Assembly (NCBI GenBank): GCA_034440635.1
Contig: JAOTON010000978.1
Coordinates: forward strand, 124,001-188,000
DNA length: 64,000 nucleotides
Source: Lepas anatifera
Taxonomy: Eukaryota > Arthropoda > Thecostraca > Lepadidae
Reading direction: 5' to 3'
The position numbers and the translations under genes are program-made. The notes below the pieces were generated by a model. The model was given only the letters and a program-made list of their open reading frames with translations, did not search any database and was not told where the DNA came from. Within the stretch, counting starts at the first letter, position 1. Every line of letters begins with the position of its first letter. Below are positions 1-12,366 of this stretch, piece by piece.

Positions 1-30
1 CTACCGAACAAACAGAGCGGAACTTACCAC

Positions 31-248
31 AGGCGGATCCAGGAGCTCCATTCGGACGGTCTTCGGTCAGAGAGGAACATTTTAGCCAGGGGGGCTGCTT
101 AGACCAGCGGGTGGCATTTCTTAACGGCGCAACCGAACCGACTTTGCTGAAGGTCGTGATAGCCTCAGGCGCCATGTGGAGACGTGAAGGGGCTGTGGGC
201 TCCTTCGAAACACTGTGTTTGGGCTAATACTTTTATCCTGGATCCGCC
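31..248. mobile_element. Short MITE-like element with GGCGGATCC ends
   Basis: The segment starts AGGCGGATCCAGG and ends with the inverse, CCTGGATCCGCC, giving about 12 bp of terminal inverted repeat around ~220 bp with no coding potential. The same end motif recurs at about 31.5, 32.2, 44.6-44.8 and 62.95-63.2 kb, which points to a dispersed non-autonomous DNA element. The interior here does not obviously match the other copies, so the two ends might be unrelated fragments. Confidence 0.4.
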
Positions 249-2235
249 GTTGTTGCATGCAGTGAAAGCGCAGAGTGAATCAAATGTTACCATTGAGAAC
301 CCCTGAAAGATTGTTTTAGAAGATAACCGCCCGTCTTGTTTCGTGTTTTAGACCTGCCATGGGTCGTTTTTCTGTTTCACATCGTGCGCCGGGAGGGCAA
401 AGATTCCGATGATGCGAGTGCCTTCTTTAACGAGCTGCCTTACTGTTGCTTAGTGCTTGGACGTGCTGGAGGGCCTTCCTGGGAGGCCCAGGAACACCTT
501 ACATTTACTCAGAAACGATCTGTGCTGTGGGCGCCATCGTTGTTAACAGCGAGTATAACGATCAAGAGTGAATTGGGTGGGTGCCGAAAATCAGTGAATG
601 TGCCGAATGGCGTAATGCGTGATGGTGTAATCTGTTAGCTTGAAGCTGCAAGGTGCGAAGATGCTCGGTGTATTAACCATGCTGTCTGTCATTACCATGC
701 AGACGGATGTGGGTGAGGAAACACTGACCTACTTTGCGTGCGTTCATTTCTGTAAGCTTCAAATTCATCGAATGAGTTTTTGTAAATATTTCGAGGATAA
801 GATCCGTGATTTAAATATCAGAATAACGGGCCACACACATCAAAATAATACAAATACAGCGAACGAAAGTAAACATCAAACCAAACGGCGATAAAGGTAT
901 TGACAAAGTCTGAGAACTTGGGCTGCGTATGAAACACTAACCATGATGCACTTACCAACACATTTATGCAGATTCACGCTGGTAACGGAGAAAATGCAAA
1001 AAAATCAGGCGAGGACCAAAACTACGGGGGGACGTTCCTCCTTGATTCTTGAGTAGGGGCGCGTCCTCCGTGTCCCCCGTTTTCGACGCCCTTGGGTCCA
1101 ATGGTAAGTAAGGTGAGGAGGCAGGGAGTGGGGGAGCATCTAATACTCCGAAGAATGCTCCCAAGCTGAGAGGCAAGAGGACTGTCAGGAATTTCAAGAC
1201 TCTTCCTCTAAACCAGTGCCTGCAAGCGACAAGACCCTAACAGACCTTACCAGGAACAGACTGCAGCCACCCCTCCTTCGACGTTTCACACAGATGGCGA
1301 GATAAAGACCATCATAAGATGGCGCTTCAAGTCCGTTATCGCCTGCTTCACCACCGCTGCGGAGATAGCTATGCCGATGGTCACCAAGACTGCAGCAGTG
1401 TCGGCTGGTCCAAAACAGAGAGATGAAAGCAACTTCAGTGTGATAGCTGCAAGGTAGTGTGACAATATCTACAATAAGAAGCCTTCGAAGATGAGGGTCA
1501 AAGTCACGTGAATATCTGGCCCTCATGGTAGACTCTTCTGGTACTTGGAAAATATAGAGTATTTTCTAAATACTCCACAGCCATTAGCAGAAATGCTGCA
1601 AACGTTGTAAAGTTTTGAAATGTTCATTTTCGGCCAATTTGCGAGTTGTCGAAAAATGTCCAAAAACGTTTACGCCAATTTGTTGCCATGCTGGAACAAA
1701 AACAAAAGTGTTTGGGATCTGCGAAGTAAGAGCAACCAAATGACAATAGGGGAAGGTGTATGTTATGCATATGGAGGCAGCCGTGCGTGCATTATCGCAT
1801 GTCAGAATTGAGGGTGCCCCTCAAACCAAGTATAAAACAATGGTTGCTCGGGTACATTCGAATCTCAAGTGCCTCCATCCGCGGTCAGCACAGGCATATT
1901 GCCTTCATTCCCGCTATCATACTTTGAAACGGATGCATTCACCTGTGAGGAGACCGAGGCCCTACTACATAATTTCCGAGACGCCTCCATTTTCCCAAAT
2001 GCGTAGTATATGCCACCTGTTTGGTATATGTCGCACCCAGGTTTTCCTCTCTTAGTTACGCTACCATGAACTGTACAGATACGATAAGTGGGGCATGATG
2101 AGATTCAGCCTCTTGTTGAAGCTTGGCCAGACCTCTCCTATTCGCTCTAAAAAGACTGCAGCTGTAAGATTCGTTGGTTTAGATAGTACGATGGCTGCTG
2201 CGTCTTGGTGTAGGACAGCGTACTTGGGCCGGCAT
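249..2235. other. No recognisable gene
   Basis: Short open frames on both strands (up to about 110 codons) show no family signature. The only item of note is a minus-strand stretch at about 1,262-1,470. Read after a possible acceptor (TTCTTATTGTAG), it gives a hydrophobic peptide containing LVTIGIAISAAVVKQAI and then a stop. It may be a relic transmembrane exon or chance. No tRNA or simple repeat was seen. Confidence 0.3.
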
Positions 2236-2509
2236 TGAAGTGTGCCGCCGCCGTTGCTCTGCAGCAGTGTTGGGCTCTGGCAGAGCTGCGGTGCGGCGGC
2301 CTGACGGCGGCAGACGCGGTGTCAGGCCACGGGTCACGCCCCGGCCACCGGGTCACCGCGCGGCGAACGCTCTCCCAGATCAAGGTCTGGCAGCAATAAG
2401 GCGGCGTGTGTGTCGCAACGGCGCTGCGGCCGCGCGCGCCGCCGCTCTGGTTACGACACGCCAACGCTGGGGCGGGCGAGCAGCGCCGGAGCGCCGCCTC
2501 TGATCCACT
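2236..2509. other. GC- and CpG-rich segment beside minisatellite
   Basis: This ~270-bp stretch is far richer in GC and CpG than its left flank and runs straight into the 30-bp tandem array. Frames are open on both strands because of the composition, and none resembles a known domain. It may be an exon, a promoter-type island or array-flanking DNA; sequence alone does not decide. Confidence 0.3.
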
Positions 2510-3795
2510 AATGCATGGGGATGCTGCCATCCCTCCGCCGATGCATGGGGATGCTGCCGTGGCTCTGCTGATACACGGGGTGCCGCCGTCCCTCCGCCGA
2601 TGCATGGGGATGCTGCCGTCCCTCCGCTGATGTACGGGGATGCTGCCGTCCCTCCGCCGATGCACGGGGATGCTGCCGTGGCTCTGCTGATACACGGGGG
2701 TGCCGCCGTCCCTCCGCTGATGCATGGGGATGCTGCCGTCCCTCCGCTGATGTACGGGGATGCTGCCGTCCCTCCGCCGATGCACGGGGATGCTGCCGTC
2801 CCTCCGCCGATGCACGGGGGTGCCGCCGTCCCTCCGCTGATGCATGGGGATGCTGCCGTCCCTCCGCTGATGTACGGGGATGCTGCCGTCCCACCGCCGA
2901 TGCACGGGGGTGCCGCCGTCCCCCGCTGATGCATGGGGATGCTGCCGTCCCTCCGCTGATGTACGGGGATGCTGCCGTCCCTCCGCCGATGCACGGGGAT
3001 GCTGCCGTGGCTCTGCTGATACACGGGGGTGCCGCCGTCCCTCCGCTGATGCAAGGGGATGCCGCCGTCCCTCCGCTGATGTACGGGGATGCTGCTGTCC
3101 CTCCGCCGATGTACGGGGATGCTGCCGTGGCTCTGCTGATACACGGGGGTGCCGCCGTCCCTCCGCTGATGCAAGGGGATGCCGCCGTCCCTCTGTTGAT
3201 GCATGGGAATACTGCCGTCCCTCTGTTGATGCACGGGGATGCTGCCGTCCCTCTATTGATGCACGGGGATGCTGCCGTCCCTCTGTTAATGCAAGGGGAT
3301 GCCGCCGTCCCTCTGTTGATGCACGGGGATGCTGCCGTCCATCTGTTGATGCAAGGGGATGCCGCCGTCCCTCCGCTGATGCATGGAGATGCCGCCGCGG
3401 CTCTGCTGATGCACGAGGATGCTGCCCTCCCTGCGCTGAAGCACGGGAATGTAACGGTCCCTCCGCTGATGCATGGGGATGCTGCCGTCCTTCCGCTGAT
3501 GCACGGGGATGCTGCCGTCCCTCTGCTGATGCACGGGGATGCTGCCGTTCCTCCGCTGATGCACGCGGATGCTGCCGTCCCTCTGTTGATGCAAGGGGAT
3601 GCCGCCGTCCATCTGTTGATGCAAGGGGATGCCGCCGTCCCTCCGCTGGTGCACGAGGATGCTGCCGTCCCTCTGTTGATGCACGGGGATGCTGCCGTCC
3701 ATCTGTTGATGCAAGGGGATGCCGCCATCCCTCTGCTGATGCACGGGGATGCTTCCGTCCCTCCGCTGATGCATGGGGATGCTGCCGTCAAAGTC
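2510..3795. repeat. 30-bp minisatellite, about 43 units
   Basis: The unit is close to ATGCACGGGGATGCTGCCGT followed by CCCTCCGCTG, 30 bp in all. It repeats about 43 times with substitutions and one or two indels. Variants alternate (ATGCATGGGG, ATGTACGGGG, ATACACGGGG, ATGCAAGGGG), so there is higher-order structure, especially at 2,600-3,160. As 30 is ten codons and the unit lacks stops in several frames, long open frames appear on both strands (up to about 450 codons). These are best read as by-products of the repeat, not genes: they lack splice context and a unique non-repeat domain. Confidence 0.95.
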
Positions 3796-4127
3796 ACAGT
3801 GCTGCACGGGGTTTCTACTGGGACTAGCCGTTGATGCACAGCCCGCATCGGATGCATCAGAAATTTTGGAGCATGGTGGTCCCACTTCTGCCCTCATGAT
3901 AACCGTAAACTACGACTATTACTAGAATTGATTAGGACAAGAGATATACTCAATATACCACGCATACATATTCTTATATCTTGTAGGTACGAGAAGAAAT
4001 GTGTGCAGTATTTAATTTCGGACTTTGTTGTTAGACTTGAGAATATCAAATGCGTTATGAGCTCCGTGAATAAGCACAATTTGATGAGGATGCAGTGTAT
4101 TTTGTGAGCGTGCTCATCATGTGATAT

Positions 4128-5265
4128 AATTAACACCCACCCCTGTGGGCCTCCGAGCCACCCTCGCCCCAGTCGGGGGAGGGGTGGTTCATACATCTCC
4201 CCTTCCATCTCGACTCTTATGGGAGATAGCGAAAAAAATTGTGAAGGCTGGTGGATACCCCATAAGAAATAATGAAGAAACTATACAGGTCACATTTTAG
4301 CTCAGGGCAGTATTGTGGTCGTCCCTGGTCAAGGATAACAGATTAGAGAAGGTTTTCTTGGCTCTAGCGCCTGACAGAGTTGAGTAAATTTTTAGACACC
4401 GTTCTCTTTCTCTCGTTACGTGAATCAAATGATATATGATATGACCATACTAGGTCAAAACATGATGACCTGACCTAAGGTCAGTACAAAGTTACCATAT
4501 GATTTAATATGGTGATTATGTGTATCAATCGACTTGTAATAATTATCCGAACGTATTGGCACTAAAATGCAGGCTCTGTCATCTTTTTCTGTCTGCGAAG
4601 TTGTTGACCCAAGTCTGAAAACCTGCGTAGGTAGTGCCAAATGATCGCTGAGAGGTCACAGGTCAGAACTTGCAGCCTGACCTTAAAGAGTGGCCTAAGA
4701 TACTATGATTTGGATAACGGGAAAGGTATTCTAAGCCGTATCTACATAAATAGTCATTTCGGCCTGTTTTCTTTTTCCAATGGAGAGGTCATAACATGTA
4801 CCTGACACTTGGCCATCGATATAAAAATCCTGTTGCCACAACTTATGGTACTCGGTGTTGGTCCATTATATGATATGGGTATTGGATTGAGAAATGCATT
4901 TGAAGACTCACTGGCTATGTGAATCTCAAAAGCACTCCTACTTATTAACGGGGTCCGGCACCACCTTCGCCCCACCGGGGACCATCGATGGCCCCCTCTA
5001 ACTCCGAAAAGGGGTTAGCGCATCCGCAAAGTGCATTAGAAAGCTCGTGTGAATTCAGTAAGAAATTACCTTGCATGTTTAAGCGCTCAGGTCAATGGTT
5101 TCACCTCCAGAGGTCAACTTAGGTCACAATAGGTTACTTACACTAAAATATGCAATGCTTAACACGCGCCCCGCTGGAGGGGCGTGAAATTCGCCCCCCT
5201 CCTGGTTTTCCCTAGATAGCGAAAAACGAAGAGACACAGAGAAACGAAACTTAAGTGACTTACCT
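4128..5265. mobile_element. AGGTCA-rich interspersed repeat, composite copy
   Basis: It starts at TTAACACCCACCCC, like the copy at 14.3 kb, and is followed by the shared motifs GGAGATAGCGAAAAA, GAAAACCTGCGTAGGTAGT and many AGGTCA/TGACCT hexamers. A second, inverted fragment starts near 4,950 with CGCCCCACCGGGG, CCATCGATGG, and has counterparts near 51,060-51,100. An AACACGCGCCCCGCTGG terminus follows at about 5,160. No protein is encoded. It is a non-autonomous element family with nested or broken copies. Confidence 0.65.
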
Positions 5266-5985
5266 CTGATCAATTTACCTCAAAACCTAAAATCACGAGT
5301 TTGAAGCGGCGCTTAAGGAACATCTGCCAACCGATTAATGGAAACTTTCACAATATGATAGTCTAGGCACCGCCAAAAAAATACGAATTTCGAAATTTCA
5401 TTCGGGTCGACCGGATCCAGGATCCTTTGGGTATGTACGTTCGAAAAATACAATGATTAAACATTTTCAACATGTCTGGATCCCTGCGCATCGCACTTGA
5501 AGTTTGCCCCTCTCTTGGCAAATGGGGCCGTGTTTAATGCATTGCCTAAACTGTCCGCTGCCCTCGGTAAGATTTTGTTTTCATTTAAGATGAATAAAAC
5601 ACATCCTGTTGATACTTCAACAATGTTTCCTCAACAAAACAACTCAATTTTGCCCATCAATTATCGCAAAAGGAATTTTCTGTAAATTTCCAAACCGACG
5701 TCATTTCATAAAAACGGCGATGCAGTAATTTAAAATTGCATTAAGTCGCTTCAAAAAGAAACCATAGCACGTACATCGGCGCAGCAAGAATGACTAGTGG
5801 CAGTATAATAACTTTGTTAAGCATGTGCTTTGGGCGAGACTCATCGTTCTTTCTCGATCTTGACATGATACTTGAATTGTATTCATTTCATTTCATGCTT
5901 TTAAATTCATCACCAACAGGCTTAGGTGAACTGATAGTGAAGTCACAGGTTAAAACTGTAGTGGGTAGCAAAATATATATTATAT

Positions 5986-6176
5986 CTTTGGGGCTTATCG
6001 GCGCACCAACTGCCAGGGTAATATGGCGTCGCCAACTCTTTCCCTGTTGGAAGTGTTTCTCGGAAGCCAGCTTGTTCCTCGTTCAGGGAAGCTGCCGGAC
6101 CTTGAACCCGGGTCGGCTGAATGGAATCCAGCTACGCTGACCACTCTACTACGGACTACCACTCCCCCGGAATAAG
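5986..6176 (-). mobile_element. tRNA-derived SINE with 11-bp target duplication
   Basis: On the minus strand the unit reads GTAGAGTGGTCAGCGTAGC (A-box-like) and, about 30 nt on, CCCGGGTTCAAGGTCC (B-box-like), the layout of a tRNA-derived RNA polymerase III promoter. The ~190-bp unit is flanked by an exact 11-bp direct repeat, ATATATTATAT, at 5,975-5,985 and 6,177-6,187, as expected from retrotransposition. The A box is imperfect and the fold was not computed, so the tRNA of origin is not named. Confidence 0.6.
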
Positions 6177-6736
6177 ATATATTATATATTAAGTGAGTTA
6201 GTAAAACCATACACGGAATCACATAAAGCAAAAACATACGTACACTATAAAATACTAAACTGGGTTTGATAAAACATGTTTTTGTTCACCGTCAATCAAA
6301 ACACAAGAGAAAGCGGCGTAGAAGGGATCCACTGCGGGGTACATGCCCGTATGGGCGTCAGATTCCGGCACAGCTCATGGAAATAGGCCACGTTTGATAG
6401 TGCTCTTGTTAGCTTCTTGGACTGACGGGACGTGAGTGAGCTGCAGTTGCCCGCCCCTGATTCGACGCTTAGGGACATGTAACGGGAAACATCCGAGAGG
6501 ATGGCAGAGTCTATTCTACCGCAGATCATTTTGTGCACAAAGCAGCATCGTATTGGTATCTACTTTAGGCTAAGCTGCTAATATTGAATGATTTCAGAAG
6601 TTTGTGATATGAGAGTGATCGAGAAGACCGTAAAGTATGAATATGAGAGGCTAACCATATGAGGAATTTGTGTTGAATTTTGCAAATTCTCTCAAGGTGA
6701 GAGGGTGCAGCGCCGCCCTAAATGATACACCCATAC

Positions 6737-7085
6737 TCAAGGACAGACAAAACTTTCCCGAAATTTCGAAGAGTGCAAATTTAGTTTCCAGTCACTGGAC
6801 CATGCGATAAGGGGATCAGCAACATTTTGAAGCAGTTTTGGATCTGCTGGAGATGCGATCTTGTGATAGAACTTGTCGTCTGCAAATAATAATATGTTGG
6901 TCTGATTTTTTCCAGAAGTTCGTTCATGAACAGCGCAAAGAGCCACGGTGATATCTGACTACCCTCCGGCGTTCCAGAGCGAACAAAGGCCCAATATGAA
7001 CATTTTCCGTTGACCTATAATCGCTGTTTCCGGTTCGAGAGAAAAACTTTGAGCCAACTTACGGCAGTTGTATTAGCAAACCCAG
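6737..7085 (-). pseudogene. Broken non-LTR retrotransposon reverse transcriptase
   Basis: Read 3' to 5' across the plus strand, the minus strand gives, in order, VSWLKVFLSNRKQR, then SGTPEGSQISPWLFALFMNE, then LLFADDKFYHKI and LIAWSSDWKLNLHSSK. These match the successive palm motifs of jockey/CR1-type reverse transcriptases (the SGVPQGS-type motif B, FADD motif C and the W..W.L..N..K motif D/E region). At least one stop and one frameshift separate the blocks, so it is a dead fragment of about 115 residues. It lies inside the 5.4-7.8 kb element. The endonuclease and 3' end were not found next to it. Confidence 0.7.
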
Positions 7086-7775
7086 TTTAGTATTTCATAG
7101 TGTGCGTAAATAGATTTGTGCTTTATGTGGTTGTTTGTATTATTTTACTGACTCATTTAATAACTTTTACATTACGCTAAGTTTTTGCCTGTGACTTCGC
7201 CTATCAGTGGACTCAAAGCCTGTTCGTGATGATTTTGAAAACATGAAAGGAAATTAGCCCAGCATCAATTCAAGATCGATAATGAACGAAGAGTAGAATA
7301 AAACATAGGCTTTACAGAGTTGGTAAGCTGCTACTAATTATTTCTGCTGTGCAGATGTATGGGCTATGGCTTCTTTTTGATGCGAGTTGTACATTCAATG
7401 CTAAATTACTGCATCAACGTTTTTTTTATGAAATGACGTTGGTTTAAGCCTTTACAAAAAGTTCCTGTTGCGATAATTGATCGGGGAAATTGAGTTGTAT
7501 TGTTGCAGAAACATTGCTCAAATATTACCAGATCGTTTTAATAAACTTTGACGAAAACAAAAATTTGACCGAGGCCAACGGACAGTTTAGGCAATGCATT
7601 AGACAAGGCCCCATTTACCAAGAGAGGAGCAAACTTCAAGTGCGATGCGCAGGGATCCAAGCATGTTGAAAATGTTTCATTTTTGTATTTTTCGAACGTA
7701 CATACCCAAAGGACCCTGGATCCGGTCGACCCGAATGAAATTTCGAAATTCGTTTTTTTGCGGTGCCTAATCATA

Positions 7776-9290
7776 GGCATTAGGGTCTACAAATCTGCTA
7801 TTTCGGAATTTTGATATTGTTGACCTAAGGTGGGGTCAATTTTTGGTCACCCCATTATAAGTCTATGGTGAAAAAATGAAATGCCTCGTTTTCAGTAAAT
7901 ACTGGATAGATAAAGCTGGAAATCCTCACACTGTGTATTCTTACCACGATCGTGACCATTAAGTTGAGTTTTTTACCATCTGACCTCTCAAATGTAATGT
8001 CAGGTCACAAGAGCATACCGTGATTGTTTTGCTAATAACTTCGCACTGAGTTGAGATAAAGCTCTTATTTTGCTTGCGTTGTGTTTATATTGTCACGGGG
8101 AGTCGATTGATTTGCAAGATGACCATGCCAGGTCACCCTGTGACCCTGACCTAGCTTGATGTCAGGTCATTTTCACAATTTGACCTAGCAAGGTCATATT
8201 ATACATCATTCTATTTGCCACGATGAGAGGAATCCAATGACGCATAAATATTTGCCCTTGCTCCGCTTAGTAAATATCTAGAGGGGGAAACGTACACGGC
8301 CCTGTTGTAAGCCTATGGAACCTTCCTGACCTCAATATTGACCTGACATAAAACATGTTTCGTATAATTTATATTCATCTCGTCAAGAGCTTTCGAACGC
8401 TTTCCGTAATTTTTATTTAGCTTTCCTGGGAAATGAGATACGGAGGAGGCGAAATATGCCCCCAGCGGGGCGCGTCATACCAAGGACTCCAGCGGGGCGC
8501 GTGCTAAGCAAACTGGGCATAGCTCTCATGCCGTTAGAGCTATTGCAATCTGGTAATGTATGTACATTTTATGGGAAAATGCCAGACCTTGCTCCGCCAT
8601 GTGGAATATGATGACCTCCCGCCGTTGGTTTGATCTCCAGAGGTCACCTCGTGACCTTTATGACCTGAGGGCACGAAAGGTCAAAAAGTGATCTTGCCGT
8701 ATTTCAAATGAAAGGCAGTGACGAGACATACTCGATGACGTTTATTTCAGCGCTCTAGCTTGATTAAGTCAAAAGTTATCATCAAAATACTATATTTGGC
8801 CCTGGTGACCTGTGATGACCTCAGATCGGTTAAAGGGAAAATATCGCCCTTGGGATACGTGAAAGAATGTCCAAAAACGATGTTCTGAGCAATCGGAGCA
8901 TTTGCAATCATTTTTGTGACTTTTAGATCATAAGACAGCTTTCCCTTGCCTTTTCAATGGGAGAGGTCACCTCGTGACCTGACCTCAGATCAAGAGATAG
9001 AAAAATCCCGGGTATAAATTTTGTAAACCCTAGAGGGTTCATGAGGTGTAGGAGTTTTGAAAGTGATCGGCAAAGAAATGTAGCTATTTTAGAGCTCAAA
9101 AGTTGAAGTGAGGTGACCTTGGTTGACCTCGCTTGGTGACCCTGACCTTGTGTGACCCGGGGTAAAAAAATTCAGGGATAATGAGAAAATGATGGGGTGA
9201 GAGCTAGAGCCCTCAACCGCGATGCTGTGCCTCCTCGTTTTTGTGCTATGCCGAAAAAAACCTTGGGGGATCGATGGGGCGAGGGTTAAG
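7776..9290 (-). mobile_element. AGGTCA-rich interspersed repeat copy
   Basis: The right part (about 8,860-9,275) is the reverse complement of the start of the copy at 50.1 kb: GGGTAAAAAAATTC, GAGCTAGAGCCCTCAACCGC and GATCGATGGGGCGAGGGTT. The left part (7,780-7,870) recurs inverted at 46,960-47,090. Two CCAGCGGGGCGCGT termini at about 8,463 and 8,490 suggest that two copies abut. AGGTCA/TGACCT hexamers are dense throughout. No protein is encoded. Confidence 0.65.
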
Positions 9291-12029
9291 CAAGTTTCTT
9301 TGATCGGCGCTGCTTCTTTCCCCATTCCTTATCTAATGATCGTCGCAAGCTGGTGTTGAGGACATGTTTTGTGCCAACCGCTTTCTTGTATGATCCACAG
9401 CGTGGAATCCAGTGTGGGCGTGAATTCCACCGTCCTTCCAACACTGGAAGTACAATTCACCCTGTTTGAAGTGGCGTAAATCGCGTGACCGGACCGTCGG
9501 CTTCACACCAGACTGCTGTGTCATGTCTCATGGCCTATCGTGTTCTGTTTGGGCCCAGCGGCGTTGTTTCTACCATCTTGAAGAAGACACTTTGCTTTTG
9601 CTTTTGATTGCACACAGCTTTTCTCCTGTAAGATCAGATCGCTCGAACCTACCATTTTGTGAGAGCTAAGGAATTTTGAAAAAGTGTCTCCGCTCTGGCA
9701 CGGGGCGAGCATCTTGCACGCTTCCCTGAGAACTCAGATGCAGCATCCCATGTTGGGTAGGTTATTAAAGGGAGTGTCCTACTTTTATAATGGATTTTGA
9801 ACTGAGGTAGCAGTTTTGTAGAATTTGTTGAGAAACCACTAATGGCATATTTAATTTCACCCAAAGCTCTCCATATAAATTCTCCACCAGCTTTAAAGTT
9901 CAAAGTATATTGCCTTATTTCAAACCCTGAAGGAATACCTTCCATATGGTAACAGTTATCTGTAATACCAGTAATCGCTGAAAATAGTAATCGCTAAAAA
10001 TACCATGCTAGCGAGTGAACCAGCATGCAACTGCCTGTCGACCGGAAACCTCGGGCGAGTTAACGTCCATTGCAGAGTGCAATTGGGCAAATGCGCCCAA
10101 TGGCCGCAACACACATCACATACTCCCTCCCCGTATTGGACAAAACAAGTATCAAATGTTTTTTTCCACAATTCAACTCTGAAATTGTTTCTTTACATCA
10201 GGCATATGCATTATCTTTCCAACATTGTATAAATGCGGCTACCGTAACGACATCTGTCATTCACTTTTTGCGCCAGTGCTTCTTGCACTGTACGCGTTTT
10301 TGTCTTGCAGGAACGCTGTGACTGGGCCTTTACAGGGAGTCTATGATCAAGATTTGGGATTTCACTGATTATTAAAACTGTTATTTTGATGACGTCGCTT
10401 ACTGTTAGAAAAGAGGAGATATTTCTGTTTTCAGCGTATGAAAGTGGGGGAAAATGATGTTTCCTGATTTCCAGGCGTTCTTGAATTATTCATTTTAGAA
10501 TTTCGACAAAGTGGTATATTCCCTAAGTGAGGCACGCTACCTGCATTCTGGCCCTTCGATATAAAACATGAAGACATTTTCGAGATAGTATCAGTGTTCG
10601 TTTTTCTCTTAAACGGAAATTGCAAACAGCAGGATCGTGAGTAAAATCACTAAGTGCACCTTATTCACGTTTTATTCAGTGTAGATTATTTGGGGCAGGA
10701 AGGACTCCCGGGTTCCAGCTGTTGCTGCGTGCCTGCACGCTGTGCCGTACGACACCCCAGGCCGCTGCAGCTGTACTGTGACGTGCGTAACGTTTTCCAG
10801 AGCCCCCAATATTCCCATTGTGCTGCCGAAACTCCGGCTTTGTCCAGCTTCCTGCGCTTGTTACGGTACTGCAGCTCGCGCGGTCAATCGTCTGGCTAAA
10901 TAATGGTGACCCATAACACTTATTAAAAAACCCTTAGGGGACCATACTTTTGTCATGGGCGATTTTCGGCTGAATGGCGACTGGAATGCGACAGATGTCA
11001 GTCAGCTGTTCGATCCACCCTGTGTTTGCCGTGCCAATGGAAAGTCAGGCCGTGGGACGGCGGCCGCAGGGCGTGGCCGCACGCGCGCAGTCACTGCCGA
11101 CTGAGTGCGTCACGCAGGAGCGCGCGCGTGACGGGTTTGCAGGCTGAAATGAAAGCCTGCGGTGTTGTGCCTGCACCGACCCGCTGGGTACCTCTGGTAT
11201 GCAGGAAATTGACCTGTGCAGTCGGAAATACTTCTTACAGGAGAAAACAGAGAAAGAAAACTCATGTGGTGATGAAGAACATTCAACACTGTCCTAGATG
11301 ATAACGATCACAAAGGAACTGACAGGCAGTATATCTGCTAAATGAAACATAGCCTTTCGCAGCCTTTCAGCAGTAAAACACCGCATTTCCTCTCCGAAGA
11401 TATTATTTCGGAACATTGTTCTCTCCGATCATAACATTCTAGTGCGCAAGTCGTCATTAAAGGCGGTGCGTTCACGAGGCTGGCGAATACATGAGCTGGC
11501 GAATACTGGCGAATAAAGGCTGGCGAATACATGAAAGAAACGTGTCCGGATCTAACGACGGTTTCGTCTCGGCATTGCTCTGGCGATTGCGCCGTGGTAA
11601 AAGTGCTCTGTGGAGACCCGCCGGTGGGCAGTGGCGTCTCGGTGACCTCGGCCCGTCCGAGCGGCTCACGCGTGGTCCGCAGGCCACGCGCTGGGCTCAG
11701 CTGTGCCTGTGGCCTACCGCGCCGGCCGGCGTGCCCCTTCTATAGCTGCCCGCCACCCCGCCGAACTATCTGGCTGCCTGGATCCGACAGCGCGGACCCA
11801 GAGCGTCCTTAGAAAGCCCTGTGGGTGATCATGGTCCGACAGAACAGATCCAGGCCGTCCTCTCGCTCATAAGAGCTGTTCTGGCGACCTGGATCCGTCA
11901 GCCTGTCGCAAAGTTCCGCCAGATGGCCAACTCTATCAGTCGTCTGTTAGGAGGACCCCAGGGGCGTTGGTCTCTAGGATAAGCGCAAGGCCAGGGGGTG
12001 TGCTGCACTGTCCGTGCTAATAATGTATT
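9291..12029. other. No confident gene; GC-rich patches
   Basis: 9.3-10.65 kb is ordinary sequence with short unrelated open frames. 10.68-11.3 and 11.5-11.9 kb are richer in GC and CpG. A cysteine-bearing plus-strand frame at about 11,531-11,812 (…VLCGDPPVGSGVSV…) hints at a secreted-domain exon, but no matching partner exon, splice pair or full cysteine pattern could be found. Three near-identical short repeats GCTGGCGAATAC occur at 11,480-11,530. Confidence 0.3.
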
Positions 12030-12366
12030 TTGTTGGCTGTAGGACACGGCAGGATGCCGATCTGTATCTCCCACGAATTAGATCGGAATCTGGGAGGAGA
12101 TCCTTTATATACCGCGCGCCAGCAGCATTCAACTCTTTACCAGTCAGTATTCGCAGAAGCACACTTCTTAAATTCAAACGCTTACTCAAAAACCATTTGC
12201 AATGATCCACCGTTTAGATCCGTGTATGCGAGATGTGCATGTACGCCAGCATGTTGTGTTTTTTCCTTGTTAACTTCCCTTGATGCTTTTGACACGGCCT
12301 CAATAATAGTCATTCTGTTCATGGATGAGTGCCACGAGGTAAAATGAAATACAATACAATACAATA
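12030..12366 (+). pseudogene. 3' end of a jockey/CR1-type non-LTR retrotransposon
   Basis: A plus-strand frame reads TRQDADLYLPRIRSESGRRS, then FIYRAPAAFNSLPVSIRRST and LLKFKRLLKNHLQ, ending at a stop at 12,203-12,205. This is the usual C-terminal signature of jockey/CR1-group polymerases (tRq…lP..r…F.yrap..wNsLP..ir…FK..Lk..L). A ~150-bp untranslated region follows, ending in an (ATACA)n-type tail at 12,343-12,366, as in such elements. Everything 5' of the C-terminus is missing, the usual outcome of truncated reverse transcription. Confidence 0.7.

Larger units (their letters stand above)
5365..7775. mobile_element. Element with ~0.4-kb inverted ends
   Basis: The left end (about 5,365-5,760) and right end (about 7,400-7,775) are imperfect inverted copies. 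Shared landmarks are GGTCGACCGGATCCAGG, CTTGAAGTTTGCCCCTCTCTT, TGCATTGCCTAAACTGTCCG and ATGAAATGACGT, each in opposite orientation on the other side. The ~1.6-kb interior has no intact gene but carries a SINE and a broken non-LTR reverse transcriptase. It is best explained as a long-inverted-repeat (foldback) DNA element or as two copies of one element in inverted orientation. Divergence between arms, including a ~50-bp difference near 5,590-5,620, suggests it is old. A single translocated arm is not excluded. Confidence 0.6.

Noticed and set aside
2508..3857. 449-codon minus-strand frame and several others over the 30-bp array
   Set aside because: They are translations of a stop-free 30-bp repeat in several frames at once, with no unique domain or splice context.
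11531..11812. Cysteine-bearing frame with VLCGDPPVGSG, resembling a sushi-domain start
   Set aside because: Only part of the cysteine pattern is present, no matched splice pair was found, and two other frames are equally open in this GC-rich patch.
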